Part shown: positions 24,236 to 33,479 of the stretch, one piece after another
Layout of the letters: each line of letters starts with the position of its first letter
Position numbering within the stretch: position 1 is the stretch's first letter
DNA from: CAZAPG01 sp964486935
GTDB taxonomy: Bacteria > Chloroflexota > Anaerolineae > 4572-78 > J111
Reading direction: 5' to 3'
DNA: 64,000 nucleotides
Assembly: GCA_964486935.1 (NCBI GenBank)
Contig: CAZAPG010000010.1
Span: 1-64,000, forward strand
Notes under the pieces: generated by a model
What the model was told of the DNA's origin: nothing
Databases searched by the model: none
Seen by the model: only the letters and a program-made list of their open reading frames with translations
Made by a program: the position numbers and the translations under genes

Positions 24236-25219
24236 CTACAGGTTCAACCCGTATTGGGCGGCCCCCAACAAGGCCGGTTTGGGGTGCATAATAACATACA
24301 CCGGAATGTGGTTGAGCATATCAGAAAAGCGACCTTTTTTAACAAAGGCGGCCATAAAGGTGCCATCCTTTAATCTGGGTAGAATTTTGGGGGGGATGCC
24401 GCCGCCCAGGTAGATGCCGCCGGTGGCCATGACCTTTAGGGCCAGATTGCCGGCCTCTGAGCCTAAAATGCCCATGAAAATGTTGAGAGTTTCTATGCAC
24501 ATGTCAGACTCTTCTTTTAGGGCAGCTTGAATGATAACGGGCGTTGGGTCGCTGGCCTGGGCTAATGCCTCTGCTATGTGAGGCGACTCATCGGCGTAGT
24601 GGTTCTCTTTGAGGTATTGGTAAATAATGGGGATACCCAGCCCGCCGGAACAGACGCGCTCGTAGCTGACATGGTTGAATTTGCCCAGCAAATGGCGCAA
24701 TAGCTCAATTTCAAACAGGGTGGTTGGGGCAAAATCGGTGTGGCCGCCTTCTGAGGCAATAACGTGGTAGCCGCTCTGGTGGTAAACTAAAGTAGCCTCG
24801 CCCAGGCCGGTGCCGGGGGCGATGACGGCTTTGTTGCCTCCAATTTCTGGGTTCATCTGCTCGCTGTTGAGCGGCTCCACCTCGCCGGGGGTTAGATAGG
24901 GCAGGGCGTGGGCAATGGCTTCCAAATCGTTGAGCAGTTTTACGGCCACCAGGTTAAAAGCGCCGGCCAGTTTGTCTTCGGCAAGGCGCCAGTTGAGGTT
25001 GGTAACGTGGGCCTGCCCTTTAACCACCGGCCCGGCCACGCCAAAAACTGCCCGGGTGGGGGTGATGCCGCCGCCGCTTAAAAATTCTTTAACAATGGCT
25101 TCGAGGCTGGTATAGCCTGCGCTTTTAAAGGTGGCCTGGCTAACCGGGCGCAATTCGCCGCTAAGGGGGTATATTGCCAGATCGGTTTTGGTTCCGCCAA
25201 TATCGCCAATGAGTAACAT
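24236..25219 (-). CDS. glk: Glucokinase
   Basis: Protein of 327 residues of the bacterial glucokinase (Glk) family, which phosphorylates glucose with ATP (some relatives use polyphosphate). The phosphate-binding loop is LLIGDIGGTKTDLAIYP, the sugar-binding region is LLNDLEAIAHALPYL and NKAVIAPGTGLGEATLVY, the Glu/His pair is ASEGGHTDFAP, and the adenosine-site Gly-rich stretch ATGGIYLGGGIPPKI is near the C-terminus. It lies 12 bases after polyphosphate kinase on the same strand. The pairing with ppk suggests linked polyphosphate and sugar-phosphate metabolism, which is inference. Polyphosphate use cannot be judged from sequence here. Confidence 0.93.
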   Translation of the reverse strand: MLLIGDIGGTKTDLAIYPLSGELRPVSQATFKSAGYTSLEAIVKEFLSGGGITPTRAVFGVAGPVVKGQAHVTNLNWRLAEDKLAGAFNLVAVKLLNDLEAIAHALPYLTPGEVEPLNSEQMNPEIGGNKAVIAPGTGLGEATLVYHQSGYHVIASEGGHTDFAPTTLFEIELLRHLLGKFNHVSYERVCSGGLGIPIIYQYLKENHYADESPHIAEALAQASDPTPVIIQAALKEESDMCIETLNIFMGILGSEAGNLALKVMATGGIYLGGGIPPKILPRLKDGTFMAAFVKKGRFSDMLNHIPVYVIMHPKPALLGAAQYGLNL

Positions 25220-25231
25220 AAGTTTTTCTCG

Positions 25232-27385
25232 CTACCGGTTTTTGGCCCGGTTCATAAATTCTTCCTGGCTGTTAATGCGGGGTTCGCTGGATTTGGGCTT
25301 GACTCGCACGTAACTGCCATCGGAGCGCAAAATACGACTGTTTACATTATCGGCCAGAGTGATGTCTAAAATTTCAATGACCTGCTGTTTGAGGTCAAAA
25401 TCTTCAATAGGAAAAAGGGTTTCAATGCGGCGGTCCAGGTTGCGCGGCATCAGGTCGGCTGAGCCAAGGTAAATATCGGGGTTGCCGCCGTTGTGAAAGT
25501 AGTAAATGCGGCTGTGCTCTAAAAAACGGCCAACAACGCTGATGGCTCGAATGTTATCGCTTAAACTGGGAATGCCGGGCCGCAGCCCGCAAATGCCCCG
25601 GGCCAGCAGTTCAACCTGCACGCCGGCCTGCGAGGCTTGATAGAGTTGCCGGATGAAGGGGGGGTCAATTAAGGAATTCATTTTAAAGATAAGTTTGGCG
25701 GCTTTGCCTTTTTTGGCCCAGTTAATTTCCCGGTCAATCAACGAGGCAAAACGGTTGCGTAGCGTGTTGGGGGCTACCAGAAATTTTTTGTAATCATCTT
25801 TTTTTGAGTAGCCGGTAAGGGCGTTAAACAGGTCAGAGGCATCGGCCCCAAATTCTGGTTTGCAAGTGAAAAGGCCCAAATCGGTGTAAACATTGGCCGT
25901 AATGGCGTTGTAGTTGCCGGTAGATAGATGCACGTAGCGCCGAATTTTGTCGTTTTCGCGGCGAATGACCAGGCAGATTTTGCTGTGGGTTTTTAGACTC
26001 ATAAAGCCGTATACCACGTGGACGCCCTCGCGCTCTAAGGCTCTGGCCCAGCTAATGTTGCTTTCTTCGTCAAAACGGGCTTTGAGTTCAACCAGGGCCG
26101 AAACCTGCTTGTCGTTTTCTCTGGCCTCCATCAGCGCGTCAACCACCGGCGAGTTTGAGCCGGCCCGGTAGAGCGTTTGTTTAATCGCCAGCACTTTAGG
26201 GTCGCGGGCGGCGGTTTTGAGAAAGTCGATAACCGGCACAAAGGAGTCATACGGATGATGGAGCAGGATATCTTTTTCTCTAATGGCCGCAAAAATCTCT
26301 TCCGAGCGGCGGTCGATGTTGCGCAAATGGGGATGAATGACCGGGGTGTAGGGCGGGTCCTTTAAATCGGGCCGGTCAATTTTTAGCAACTCCATCAGGC
26401 TACTCAGGCCCAGGGGCGAGCTGCTCTCGTAGGTGTCTTCTTTGACGACGTTGAGGTTTTTATTGAGCAGTTGGCGGATATGGTCGGTGGTGGTGGGGGC
26501 TACGGTCAGGCGCACCACAAAGCCAAAGCGGCGGCGGCGCACGGTGGCCTCGATGGCTTCCAGCAGGTCGCCGGCCTCGTCGGCCTCAATGGCCAAATCG
26601 GCGTTGCGGGTAATGCGAAATTGGTGGGCCTCGACAATTTCATAACCGGGGAAGAGTTCGGCCAGGTTGTTGGCAATCAAGTCTTCCAGCCAGACAAAGC
26701 GGTGGATGCGCCGCAGGTCGCCGCGGGCGCGTTTGACCCGCACCAGGCGAGGCAGGGTGTTGGGCACTTTAATGCGGGCAAAGTGTTGCAGCCCGCTGCC
26801 GGGGTCTCGCACCAAAACGGCCAGGTTCAGGCTCAGGCTGGAGATATGGGGAAAGGGGCGGCCGGGGTCAAAGGCCAGGGGGGTTAGCACGGGAAAGATT
26901 TCGTTTTTGAAATATTCGTTGGCCCCTTGCTGTTGAGATTTGGTTAAATTTTTGTAAGAATGCAGGTGAACGCCGGCTTCGGCCAGTTTTTCCCGGATAT
27001 TGTCAAAGCAGCGGTTTAATATTTCAAGGTTGGCGCGCACCTTTTTGCGAATGGCTCTGATTTGTTCGGTAGGGGTCAGGCCGTCGGCGGGAACGTCGGT
27101 AACGCCGGCGGCTACCTGTTGCATTAATCCGGCTACCCGCACCATAAAGAATTCATCCATGTTTGAGCTGTAAATAGCTAAAAATTTGGCTCGCTCTAAA
27201 ATGGGGTAATCTTCGTTTTGGGCTTCTTCCAGCACGCGCCAATTAAACTCCAGCAGGCTCAACTCCCGGTTAATGTACAGGGCCGGATTTTGCAGGTCGT
27301 AAGCTAATTCTGCCAAATCCAGGCTGGCTGCATCGCTTTTACTGGTGGTAATTGATGCCGAATTAATAGTTGGCGCAACAGACAT
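25232..27385 (-). CDS. ppk1: Polyphosphate kinase 1
   Basis: Protein of 717 residues with the four-domain PPK1 layout: N-terminal domain (YINRELSLLEFNWRVLEEA, about 35-140), head domain (about 140-350) and two phospholipase-D-like C-terminal domains. The autophosphorylated His is in LKTHSKICLVIRR, followed by YVHLSTGNYN, and the second half-site lies near YYFHNGGNPDIYLGSADLM. It reversibly forms polyphosphate from ATP. AGGGGG lies before the ATG. A receiver-domain gene ends 170 bases upstream on the same strand, and glucokinase follows after 12 bases. Confidence 0.95.
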   Translation of the reverse strand: MSVAPTINSASITTSKSDAASLDLAELAYDLQNPALYINRELSLLEFNWRVLEEAQNEDYPILERAKFLAIYSSNMDEFFMVRVAGLMQQVAAGVTDVPADGLTPTEQIRAIRKKVRANLEILNRCFDNIREKLAEAGVHLHSYKNLTKSQQQGANEYFKNEIFPVLTPLAFDPGRPFPHISSLSLNLAVLVRDPGSGLQHFARIKVPNTLPRLVRVKRARGDLRRIHRFVWLEDLIANNLAELFPGYEIVEAHQFRITRNADLAIEADEAGDLLEAIEATVRRRRFGFVVRLTVAPTTTDHIRQLLNKNLNVVKEDTYESSSPLGLSSLMELLKIDRPDLKDPPYTPVIHPHLRNIDRRSEEIFAAIREKDILLHHPYDSFVPVIDFLKTAARDPKVLAIKQTLYRAGSNSPVVDALMEARENDKQVSALVELKARFDEESNISWARALEREGVHVVYGFMSLKTHSKICLVIRRENDKIRRYVHLSTGNYNAITANVYTDLGLFTCKPEFGADASDLFNALTGYSKKDDYKKFLVAPNTLRNRFASLIDREINWAKKGKAAKLIFKMNSLIDPPFIRQLYQASQAGVQVELLARGICGLRPGIPSLSDNIRAISVVGRFLEHSRIYYFHNGGNPDIYLGSADLMPRNLDRRIETLFPIEDFDLKQQVIEILDITLADNVNSRILRSDGSYVRVKPKSSEPRINSQEEFMNRAKNR

Positions 27386-27555
27386 AATATCCCCCTACTG
27401 TTTGATTTACCTGGCCAATAAGCGGGTTACACCGATTGATTAAGAGCATGGCGCAAAAATTGAGAGGTTAGGCAACTGAGTTGTATCAACGCCTAGAAAA
27501 GCCGGTAGCAAGTTTAATAATCTTTTGACGGGGCAAATAGTTTAAGGCCAATAAA

Positions 27556-27918
27556 CTAATGGATGTAATTTTTTACCTTGTCGATGAGTTCCGTTAAAAT
27601 TAAACTTTTAGAAATCAGTTCCTCGGCGCCGGCATCCATGGCGCGTTTAGCCTGGTCGCCTTTGATGTAGGCCGATAGCAAAATGATTGGGATTTGTTTG
27701 GTTGACTCATTTTGCTTGATGTGCCAGATAGCGGTGGCGCCATCCATTTTGGGCATCATCAAATCCATAATGATTAAATCGGGGTGGTGCTGTACGGCCA
27801 TCTCCACCCCCATCTGGCCATCCGAGGCTTCCAGCACCTCGTAACCGGCCCGGGAAAGCGCCAAACGCAGCAGCATCAATTGAGTGGGTTCGTCATCAAC
27901 GCAAAGAACAGTTGCCAT
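27556..27918 (-). CDS. Single-domain response regulator (CheY-like receiver)
   Basis: Protein of 120 residues forming one receiver domain. VLCVDDEPTQLML holds the acidic pair, DLIIMDLMMPKMDG the phospho-acceptor Asp, IILLSAY the conserved Thr/Ser position and ELISKSL the Lys. With no output domain it must act through a protein partner such as a kinase or phosphatase; hybrid phosphorelay use is possible. It lies upstream of ppk1 and glk on the same strand, with a 170-base gap. A good extended -10 promoter (27967-27975) precedes it. Confidence 0.92.
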   Translation of the reverse strand: MATVLCVDDEPTQLMLLRLALSRAGYEVLEASDGQMGVEMAVQHHPDLIIMDLMMPKMDGATAIWHIKQNESTKQIPIILLSAYIKGDQAKRAMDAGAEELISKSLILTELIDKVKNYIH

Positions 27919-27966
27919 AACTTTAATGCCCCAGTAACGGAGAAGCGGATGTTGATTATCTGTTAG

Positions 27967-27994
27967 ATTATACCATTATTACCCATTCACACAA
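27967..27994 (-). promoter_or_regulatory. Promoter of the receiver gene (leftward)
   Basis: On the minus strand TTGTGT (27994-27989) is followed after 16 bases by TATAAT (27972-27967), with TGG immediately before the -10 (extended form). Confidence 0.6.
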
Positions 27995-28088
27995 TAGACA
28001 CAAATTTTTTTAGCGGCAGAAAATCTGTGGCTACCGGCTAAAATTTGAACCCAAACTTTGCAATAACCCGCAGAGCGCCAGGAAGCGG

Positions 28089-28117
28089 TTGACCTAAAGC
28101 AAGGTAAATAGTATAAT
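28089..28117 (+). promoter_or_regulatory. Upstream promoter P1 of the kinase/PP2C/J-VWA operon
   Basis: TTGACC and a perfect TATAAT are separated by 17 bases. Transcription would start near 28124, leaving a leader of about 185 bases before the GTG start. Confidence 0.65.
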
Positions 28118-28242
28118 CTTACAGCAGCGGCCTGATGCTACAATCTGTACCCGCACCTAATATCTGTCCACACCTGGCCCAAATCTTCAAATTATTGCTT
28201 TTTCCCCTTTAATATTTTGGTAAGAGGGTACTGGATTTTTGA

Positions 28243-28271
28243 TTGCATTTCCTATGGTGAATTGTTATAAT
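28243..28271 (+). promoter_or_regulatory. Proximal promoter P2 of the kinase/PP2C/J-VWA operon
   Basis: TTGCAT, a 17-base spacer and a perfect TATAAT. The predicted start near 28278 gives a 31-base leader with AGGAG ahead of the GTG. Confidence 0.65.
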
Positions 28272-28308
28272 TATCTAAGAAATTTTTAAGTTATGCTAGG
28301 AGAGCAGA

Positions 28309-30414
28309 GTGGCAATAGAAACACAACGCTTGCAGAACTCAAACTCCCAGGGCGGAGACGAAAATATTCTCCCCAAGGGGGCAATATTACAAAATCGATA
28401 TGAGGTAATCAAAGTTCTGGGCGTTGGTGGAATGGGAGCAGTTTATTTAACTCAGGATCTGCGCTTTACCGGGGTGAAGAGATTCTGCGCCTTGAAAGAG
28501 ATGATCAGCACCACCCCAGACCCGCACGTGCGTCGGTTGGCGGTTGAAAGTTTCAAGCGCGAGGCCAATCTGCTGGTGCAATTGCGACATCCCGGCATTC
28601 CCCAAATTTATGATTTCTTTACCGATAACGTTCGCAGTTATCTGGCAATGGAATTTGTTGATGGTGAAGATTTAGAAAATATTCTTGAAAATACAGAAGG
28701 AATGCTCAAAGAAGAGATAGTCTTAAATTGGGCTATTCAGGTTTGCGATGTGCTCATTTATCTCCATAGTCAAGACCCCCCCATTATTTTTAGAGACCTG
28801 AAACCTTCTAACATTATGTTGCGAAAAGACAGCAGCAAAATTGCCCTGATTGACTTTGGTATTGCCAAAGCCTTTGAGGCGGGCCAAAAAGGAACTATGA
28901 TTGGCACCGAGGGTTACTCGCCGCCAGAGCAGTATAAAGGCGTGGCCGAACCTCGCGGCGATATTTACGCCTTGGGCGCTACGCTGCACCACCTGCTAAC
29001 CAAGCGAGACCCTCGCCTGGAGCCGCCATTTACATTTCATGAAGAGCCGCCCAAACTGCTTAACCCTAACCTGACCGATCAGACGAGCGCCGTAATTATG
29101 AAAGCGCTGGAATACGACCCGGAACAGCGATACGGGTCGGCCCAGGCATTTAAAGAAGCTCTTGAAGCGGCTTTAAGAAAAGAAAAATCCACCACCTCTT
29201 CGGCGGGCACGCAAATGCTGCAACCCGGCGCGCAAGGCACCAGAATGCTAAGTGAACAGCCAGCGTCGCAACAACCGCCGCCACAACAGCAGTATCCGCC
29301 GCATATGTATCCGCCCCAATACCCGCCGCAGGGCTATCCGATGCCCCAATACCCGCCGCAGGGCTATCCGCCGCCCCATTACCCGCCGCCGCAAGGCTAT
29401 CCCTACCCACCCGCAGGGCCGGGCGCGTATGAAGAAGCTGAAGAAGAGCTAAACGACTCTATCTTGCCTATTTGGAAATTTAAATGCGAAGACGAAGTTC
29501 GGGCCTCGCCTGCTGCCGATAAAGATACGCTCTATGTTGGAGTTTATGATAATAATATTTATGCGCTCGACCTGAAAAGCGGAGAGTTTAAATGGAAGTA
29601 CCCCACCGATGGCGGTATTGCCACCAAGCCCGCCATTTATAAAGGCAACGTGATTTTTGGCTCCGATGACAGAGTAGCCTATTGTGTAACCAGCTCAGGC
29701 CGGTTAGCCTGGACCTGCCCCACCGAAGGCAAAGTTCGCTCTTCGGCAACGGTAGAGTTTGACCACGCCTTTTTTGGCTCTGATGATAACCGGCTGTATG
29801 GGGTAAACGCCCAAACCGGGCGCGTCATCTGGCGGTTTGAGGCCATCGGCCCCATTCGCTCCACCCCTACCCTTGGTGATGAATTAGTGTATGTTGGTTC
29901 AGAAGATGGGCACGTTTACGCGGTAGACCTGTCAACAGGGGCCAGCCGCTGGAAATTCAGAGCCAATCGGGGCATTACCTCCAGCCCCCTTTTATCTGAA
30001 GGTATTATTATTGTAGGCGGGTGGGATTGGAATATCTACGGCATCGATGCCAAATCGGGCTACTCAGTTTGGCGAACCCGAACAGGTCAGGCTGTCATTT
30101 CAAGTCCGGTACTTATGGATGGCACTATTTATGTTGGCTCGGTTGATAAAAACCTGTATGCCCTTGATGCTAAAACCGGCAAAGTTCAGTGGAAATTTAA
30201 TGCCGAGTCTCAAATTGTTTCAACCCCGGCCGTTACCGAAGAGGCCATTTACTTTGGCACTTCAAATGGAGAATTAATGAGCGTTAGCCGTAAAGACAGA
30301 AAATTGCGCTGGAAATTCAAAACCGGCGGCCCGGTGCCATCGTCGCCTTTGGTTGCAGATGGAATTGTATACATCGGTTCAACCGACCACTATGTATACG
30401 CCTTGCCTGCTTGA
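28309..30414 (+). CDS. Ser/Thr protein kinase with Pro-rich linker and PQQ-like beta-propeller
   Basis: Protein of 701 residues with no clear transmembrane helix. The kinase domain (about 28-290) has VLGVGGMGAVYLTQD, the ATP-binding Lys in CALKEM, FRDLKPSNIML (the HRD motif is FRD) and LIDFGIAKAF. A low-complexity linker (about 320-375) is built from tandem PPQGYP/YPPQ units. The C-terminal half (about 385-701) is a PQQ-type propeller with blades such as DNNIYALDLKSGEFKWKYP and DKNLYALDAKTGKVQWKF. The GTG start follows AGGAG. It heads a five-gene operon with its presumed phosphatase and FHA partner. Loss of the HRD His is common in some active kinases, so activity is still likely. The propeller is probably a protein-binding or sensing platform in the cytoplasm. 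Confidence 0.92.
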   Translation: MAIETQRLQNSNSQGGDENILPKGAILQNRYEVIKVLGVGGMGAVYLTQDLRFTGVKRFCALKEMISTTPDPHVRRLAVESFKREANLLVQLRHPGIPQIYDFFTDNVRSYLAMEFVDGEDLENILENTEGMLKEEIVLNWAIQVCDVLIYLHSQDPPIIFRDLKPSNIMLRKDSSKIALIDFGIAKAFEAGQKGTMIGTEGYSPPEQYKGVAEPRGDIYALGATLHHLLTKRDPRLEPPFTFHEEPPKLLNPNLTDQTSAVIMKALEYDPEQRYGSAQAFKEALEAALRKEKSTTSSAGTQMLQPGAQGTRMLSEQPASQQPPPQQQYPPHMYPPQYPPQGYPMPQYPPQGYPPPHYPPPQGYPYPPAGPGAYEEAEEELNDSILPIWKFKCEDEVRASPAADKDTLYVGVYDNNIYALDLKSGEFKWKYPTDGGIATKPAIYKGNVIFGSDDRVAYCVTSSGRLAWTCPTEGKVRSSATVEFDHAFFGSDDNRLYGVNAQTGRVIWRFEAIGPIRSTPTLGDELVYVGSEDGHVYAVDLSTGASRWKFRANRGITSSPLLSEGIIIVGGWDWNIYGIDAKSGYSVWRTRTGQAVISSPVLMDGTIYVGSVDKNLYALDAKTGKVQWKFNAESQIVSTPAVTEEAIYFGTSNGELMSVSRKDRKLRWKFKTGGPVPSSPLVADGIVYIGSTDHYVYALPA

Positions 30415-30472
30415 CAATAACATCACTTCTATTATGATGGTTGCAGCTTTCTAAGCCATTAAATTACGGTCA

Positions 30473-31369
30473 ATGAACTTTTTGCAGCGACTTTTCTCTC
30501 AACCCAAGGCCAAACCTGTGCCGGAGCCTCAAGCAGACCCCATCCCTGAAAAACCGGTTGAGAGTCGCCATGCCAGCGCCGGCAGCCTCAGTCACCTTCC
30601 GCCGGGGTTTCATATTGGCAAATTATCTGATGTTGGCCGCGAGCGCGAGCGAAACGAGGACTCATTCTACATTATTGAGTCATTAATGCACCACAATTAT
30701 GGCCAGGAACCATTTGGCTTATTTATAGTAGCCGATGGAATGGGAGGGCATCAAAAGGGAGAGCTTGCCAGTTCCCTGGCAGCCCGCATAACTGCAAACA
30801 ATATTCTTGAGGATATTTATCTCCCTTATCTCACCAGTAATCAAAATGCTAATAATCGCCCCTTAAACGAGGTGTTGGTTCAAGCCGTACAAAATGCCAA
30901 CGCCACCGTTCAGTCAGAGGTGCCGGAGGGCGGCACAACCCTGACAGTCGCCTTAATTATGGGCAACAACGCCTATATTGCCCATGTTGGCGATACGCGG
31001 GCCTATTTGTTTAAAGAAAATCAACTGAAACAGATTACTAAAGACCACTCCCTGGCCCGCAGATTAGAGGAAACAGGACAGGCAACCGCCGAAGAAGTTG
31101 CCCATATTCAAAACGTTTTGTACAAAGCCATTGGGCAAGGCAGCACCCTGGAAGTCGACACCTATATTCAACATTTACCCGCGGGTGTATCGCTGTTACT
31201 GTGCAGTGATGGACTCTGGGGACAGGTTAAAGACGAAACTATCAAAGAAATTCTGGCCGCAGCAGCCAGCCCTCAGGAAGCATGCAACAGGCTGGTGGCT
31301 ATGGCTAACGAAAAAGGCGGGCCAGATAATATTACCGCTATTGTTGTTTCGTTAGGGATTGAAAACTAG
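30473..31369 (+). CDS. PP2C-family Ser/Thr protein phosphatase
   Basis: Protein of 298 residues with a Pro-rich N-terminal tail (about 1-45) and a PP2C domain (about 48-295). Metal-binding signatures are DVGRERERNEDSFYI, FIVADGMGGHQKGE, AHVGDTRAYLF, LLLCSDGLWGQV and GGPDNITAIVV, all with the usual Asp residues, so it should be active. It would reverse phosphorylation by the kinase encoded 58 bases upstream. The ribosome site before the ATG is weak, which may hold the phosphatase below the kinase level. Confidence 0.95.
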   Translation: MNFLQRLFSQPKAKPVPEPQADPIPEKPVESRHASAGSLSHLPPGFHIGKLSDVGRERERNEDSFYIIESLMHHNYGQEPFGLFIVADGMGGHQKGELASSLAARITANNILEDIYLPYLTSNQNANNRPLNEVLVQAVQNANATVQSEVPEGGTTLTVALIMGNNAYIAHVGDTRAYLFKENQLKQITKDHSLARRLEETGQATAEEVAHIQNVLYKAIGQGSTLEVDTYIQHLPAGVSLLLCSDGLWGQVKDETIKEILAAAASPQEACNRLVAMANEKGGPDNITAIVVSLGIEN

Positions 31370-31399
31370 TCCTATCTTTACCGAAAGTGGTTCCTTCTG

Positions 31400-32881
31400 A
31401 TGCGGACTGACAAAGATTTTTACAAAATTCTAAAAGTAGACAACACAGCCAGTGAAGACCAGATTAGAAAATCTTACCGCACCCTGGTACGAGAATATCA
31501 CCCTGATGTTAGCGATAATCCAGAGTCCGCTGAGATATTTAAGGACATTCAAGAAGCCTACGAAATTTTGGGCGACCCGGAACAGCGCCGGATTTATGAC
31601 CGCCTGCTGGAATCCGAAGGAAAAGATAAATCTTCGGCGCTCTCTTTGCGGGCAACCATTAGCCATAAATACCTGCTGACCAATGTTGAAGAACAGGCCT
31701 TTTATGTGCTGCTAGATGTAACCCCGGCCACCGATTTGCCCACTTCTCGCCTGCCTCTAAACCTGTGCCTGGTGCTAGACCGCAGCACCTCTATGCAAGG
31801 GATGCGGTTGCAACAGGTTAAAGAAGGTACCCGCCAAATAATTGACCGGCTCAACTCGGATGACGCCCTGAGCGTGGTAGTATTTAGCGATAGAGCCGAA
31901 GTGATTTTGCCCAGCCAAAAAAATATAGACAAGGCCATGGCCAAATCAATTGCCAGCACCATTCAGCCCAGCGGCGGCACAGAAATGTTGCAAGGGCTAA
32001 CCGCCGGCCTCAAAGAGCTTGAGAAAAACCGCGCCCAAACCTCGGTAAACCACCTTATTCTCCTTACCGACGGCCAAACCTATGGCGATGAAGACGGCTG
32101 TTTGGAAAAAGCCGAATGGGCCGGGCGAAACCAGATTAGCCTGACCACCATGGGCATTGGCTCGGATTGGAACGAAAATTTGCTCGACAAAATGTCGGCA
32201 GCCTCCGGGGGAACATCAGTTTACATCGACTCGCCCCGCAAAATTGTAGACGTGTTCAAAGATACCATCCGCAATCTTAGCAGCGTGGTCGCCCGCGAGA
32301 TGACCCTGTCTGTTAACCCCGCCGCCGAGGTGAACTTCAAAGAAGGTTTTCAAATTACCCCCTACATTCACCGGTTAGAGATGCGCGCCGATAAAACAAT
32401 TCTTGGCCCCCTGGGAACGGGCCAGGGTAAAACCCTGCTCATGGAATTTAGAGTTCATTCTCAAAATAATACCGGCGATAAGCGACTGATGCGCCTGACC
32501 ATAGACGGCGACGTTCCCGGCCAGGCCAACCGCCGCAACTGGGAGTGGATAGATATTCACGGCCAGTTTCTTGACAAGCTAGACGAAAACCTGGAAATTC
32601 CCTCAACGATTATTACCGCTTTAGGTAAACTGGCTATCTTTAAAATGCAGGAAAAAGCCATGGAAGATTTAGAGCGTGGGCAGGTTAGCGCAGCTACCCA
32701 ACGCCTTGAAACCATGGCCACCCGCTTACTAAATTTAGGTGAAACTGACTTAGCGCGGGCCGCCTTGCTCGAGGCCGGACGCCTGGCCAGAACCGGCGAC
32801 CTCTCGGCAGAGGGTCGTAAAAAAATCAAGTACGGAACGCGTAGCTTGTCAATTTTACCAAAGGAGATACACCGTGATTAA
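31400..32881 (+). CDS. J-domain / von Willebrand factor A fusion protein
   Basis: Protein of 493 residues joining two domains not usually found together. Residues 1-72 are a J domain (FYKILKVDNTASEDQIRKSY, HPD in REYHPDVSD, ILGDPEQRRIYDRL). Residues about 85-300 form a VWA domain with an intact MIDAS: DRSTS in LCLVLDRSTSMQG, the Thr in PSGGTEML and the Asp in LLTDGQTYGDE. The remainder is a beta-rich segment and a C-terminal helical region (about 415-480). A J domain recruits Hsp70 and a VWA domain binds a metal-dependent ligand, so this may couple client recognition to DnaK; that role is inference. It lies between the phosphatase and FHA genes and overlaps the FHA gene by eight bases. Confidence 0.9.
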   Translation: MRTDKDFYKILKVDNTASEDQIRKSYRTLVREYHPDVSDNPESAEIFKDIQEAYEILGDPEQRRIYDRLLESEGKDKSSALSLRATISHKYLLTNVEEQAFYVLLDVTPATDLPTSRLPLNLCLVLDRSTSMQGMRLQQVKEGTRQIIDRLNSDDALSVVVFSDRAEVILPSQKNIDKAMAKSIASTIQPSGGTEMLQGLTAGLKELEKNRAQTSVNHLILLTDGQTYGDEDGCLEKAEWAGRNQISLTTMGIGSDWNENLLDKMSAASGGTSVYIDSPRKIVDVFKDTIRNLSSVVAREMTLSVNPAAEVNFKEGFQITPYIHRLEMRADKTILGPLGTGQGKTLLMEFRVHSQNNTGDKRLMRLTIDGDVPGQANRRNWEWIDIHGQFLDKLDENLEIPSTIITALGKLAIFKMQEKAMEDLERGQVSAATQRLETMATRLLNLGETDLARAALLEAGRLARTGDLSAEGRKKIKYGTRSLSILPKEIHRD

Positions 32882-33431
32882 GTGTCCATTTTGCGGAACA
32901 ACTCACGTGGCAAACACGCTCTTTTGCAGCGAATGTGGCACCTATTTGCTAGAGGATGACCGGCGCGGAACCGACCCGCTGGGTACAGACGAGATAGGCT
33001 GGGTTGGCGAAGACGAAGAAGACGGCGAGTCTAACCCCCAGATAAAAGGCACAGGGCCGCTGGCTATCAGATTAAAAATTGGCGAGAACGGGCGCGAAGT
33101 AGAGGCCACCTTAAACAAAGCCATNNNNNNNNNNNNNNNNNNNNNNNNNNNNNNNNNNNNNNNNNNNNNNNNNNNNNNNNNNNNNNNNNNNNNNNNNNNN
33201 NNNNNNNNNNNNNNNNNNNNNNNNACCAATGATAACGGCCTGGAAAAAGGCGTATCGCGGCGCCATGCCCGTATTCTCAAGCGAGAAGGCACCGTAGTGG
33301 TCGAAGATTTGGGCAGCATCAACGGCACATTCATTAACGGCAAACGGCTGGCCCCCTACCTGCCCGAAGTGCTTCACCACGGCGACCAGCTTCAGCTTGG
33401 CAAGCTGCTTATAGAAGTAGAAATGCATTAG
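32874..33431 (+). CDS. Zinc-ribbon FHA-domain protein (contains scaffold gap)
   Basis: A GTG start after AAGGAG, overlapping the J-VWA gene by eight bases. The N-terminus is a zinc ribbon, CPFCGTTHVAN with LFCSECGTYLL, followed by an acidic linker. The C-terminal part is an FHA domain: GVSRRHARILKREG supplies the phosphothreonine-binding Ser-Arg-Arg-His and LGSINGTFINGKRL the Asn. The first FHA strands, including the expected GR motif, fall in the 100-N gap, so the true length is unknown and the reading frame across it is accidental. FHA domains bind phosphothreonine, so this is a likely target or adaptor of the operon's kinase. Confidence 0.85.
   Translation: MIKCPFCGTTHVANTLFCSECGTYLLEDDRRGTDPLGTDEIGWVGEDEEDGESNPQIKGTGPLAIRLKIGENGREVEATLNKAXXXXXXXXXXXXXXXXXXXXXXXXXXXXXXXXXXTNDNGLEKGVSRRHARILKREGTVVVEDLGSINGTFINGKRLAPYLPEVLHHGDQLQLGKLLIEVEMH
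33125..33224. other. Assembly gap of 100 N
   Basis: Exactly 100 undefined bases inside the FHA gene, the conventional length for a gap of unknown size. The missing FHA strands suggest that real sequence, not just a join, is absent. Confidence 0.99.
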
Positions 33432-33479
33432 TTCCCCAACCGGTAACGGGGAAACTTTACAAAATAAGGAGATTTTCAG

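Larger units (their letters stand above)
27919..28308. other. 390-base divergent spacer with promoters in both directions
   Basis: The spacer separates the leftward receiver gene from the rightward kinase operon. It contains a leftward extended -10 promoter (27967-27994) and two rightward promoters with 17-base spacers (28089-28117 and 28243-28271). The 185-base leader from the upstream rightward promoter is non-coding. A short GCAGCGGCCTGATGC hairpin lies near its start and a T/C-rich tract near 28195-28210. Confidence 0.6.

Noticed and set aside
29270..29410. Regular CCGCCGCAGGGCTATCC-like repeats
   Set aside because: In-frame coding repeats for the Pro/Gln/Tyr linker of the kinase, not a CRISPR array or intergenic repeat.
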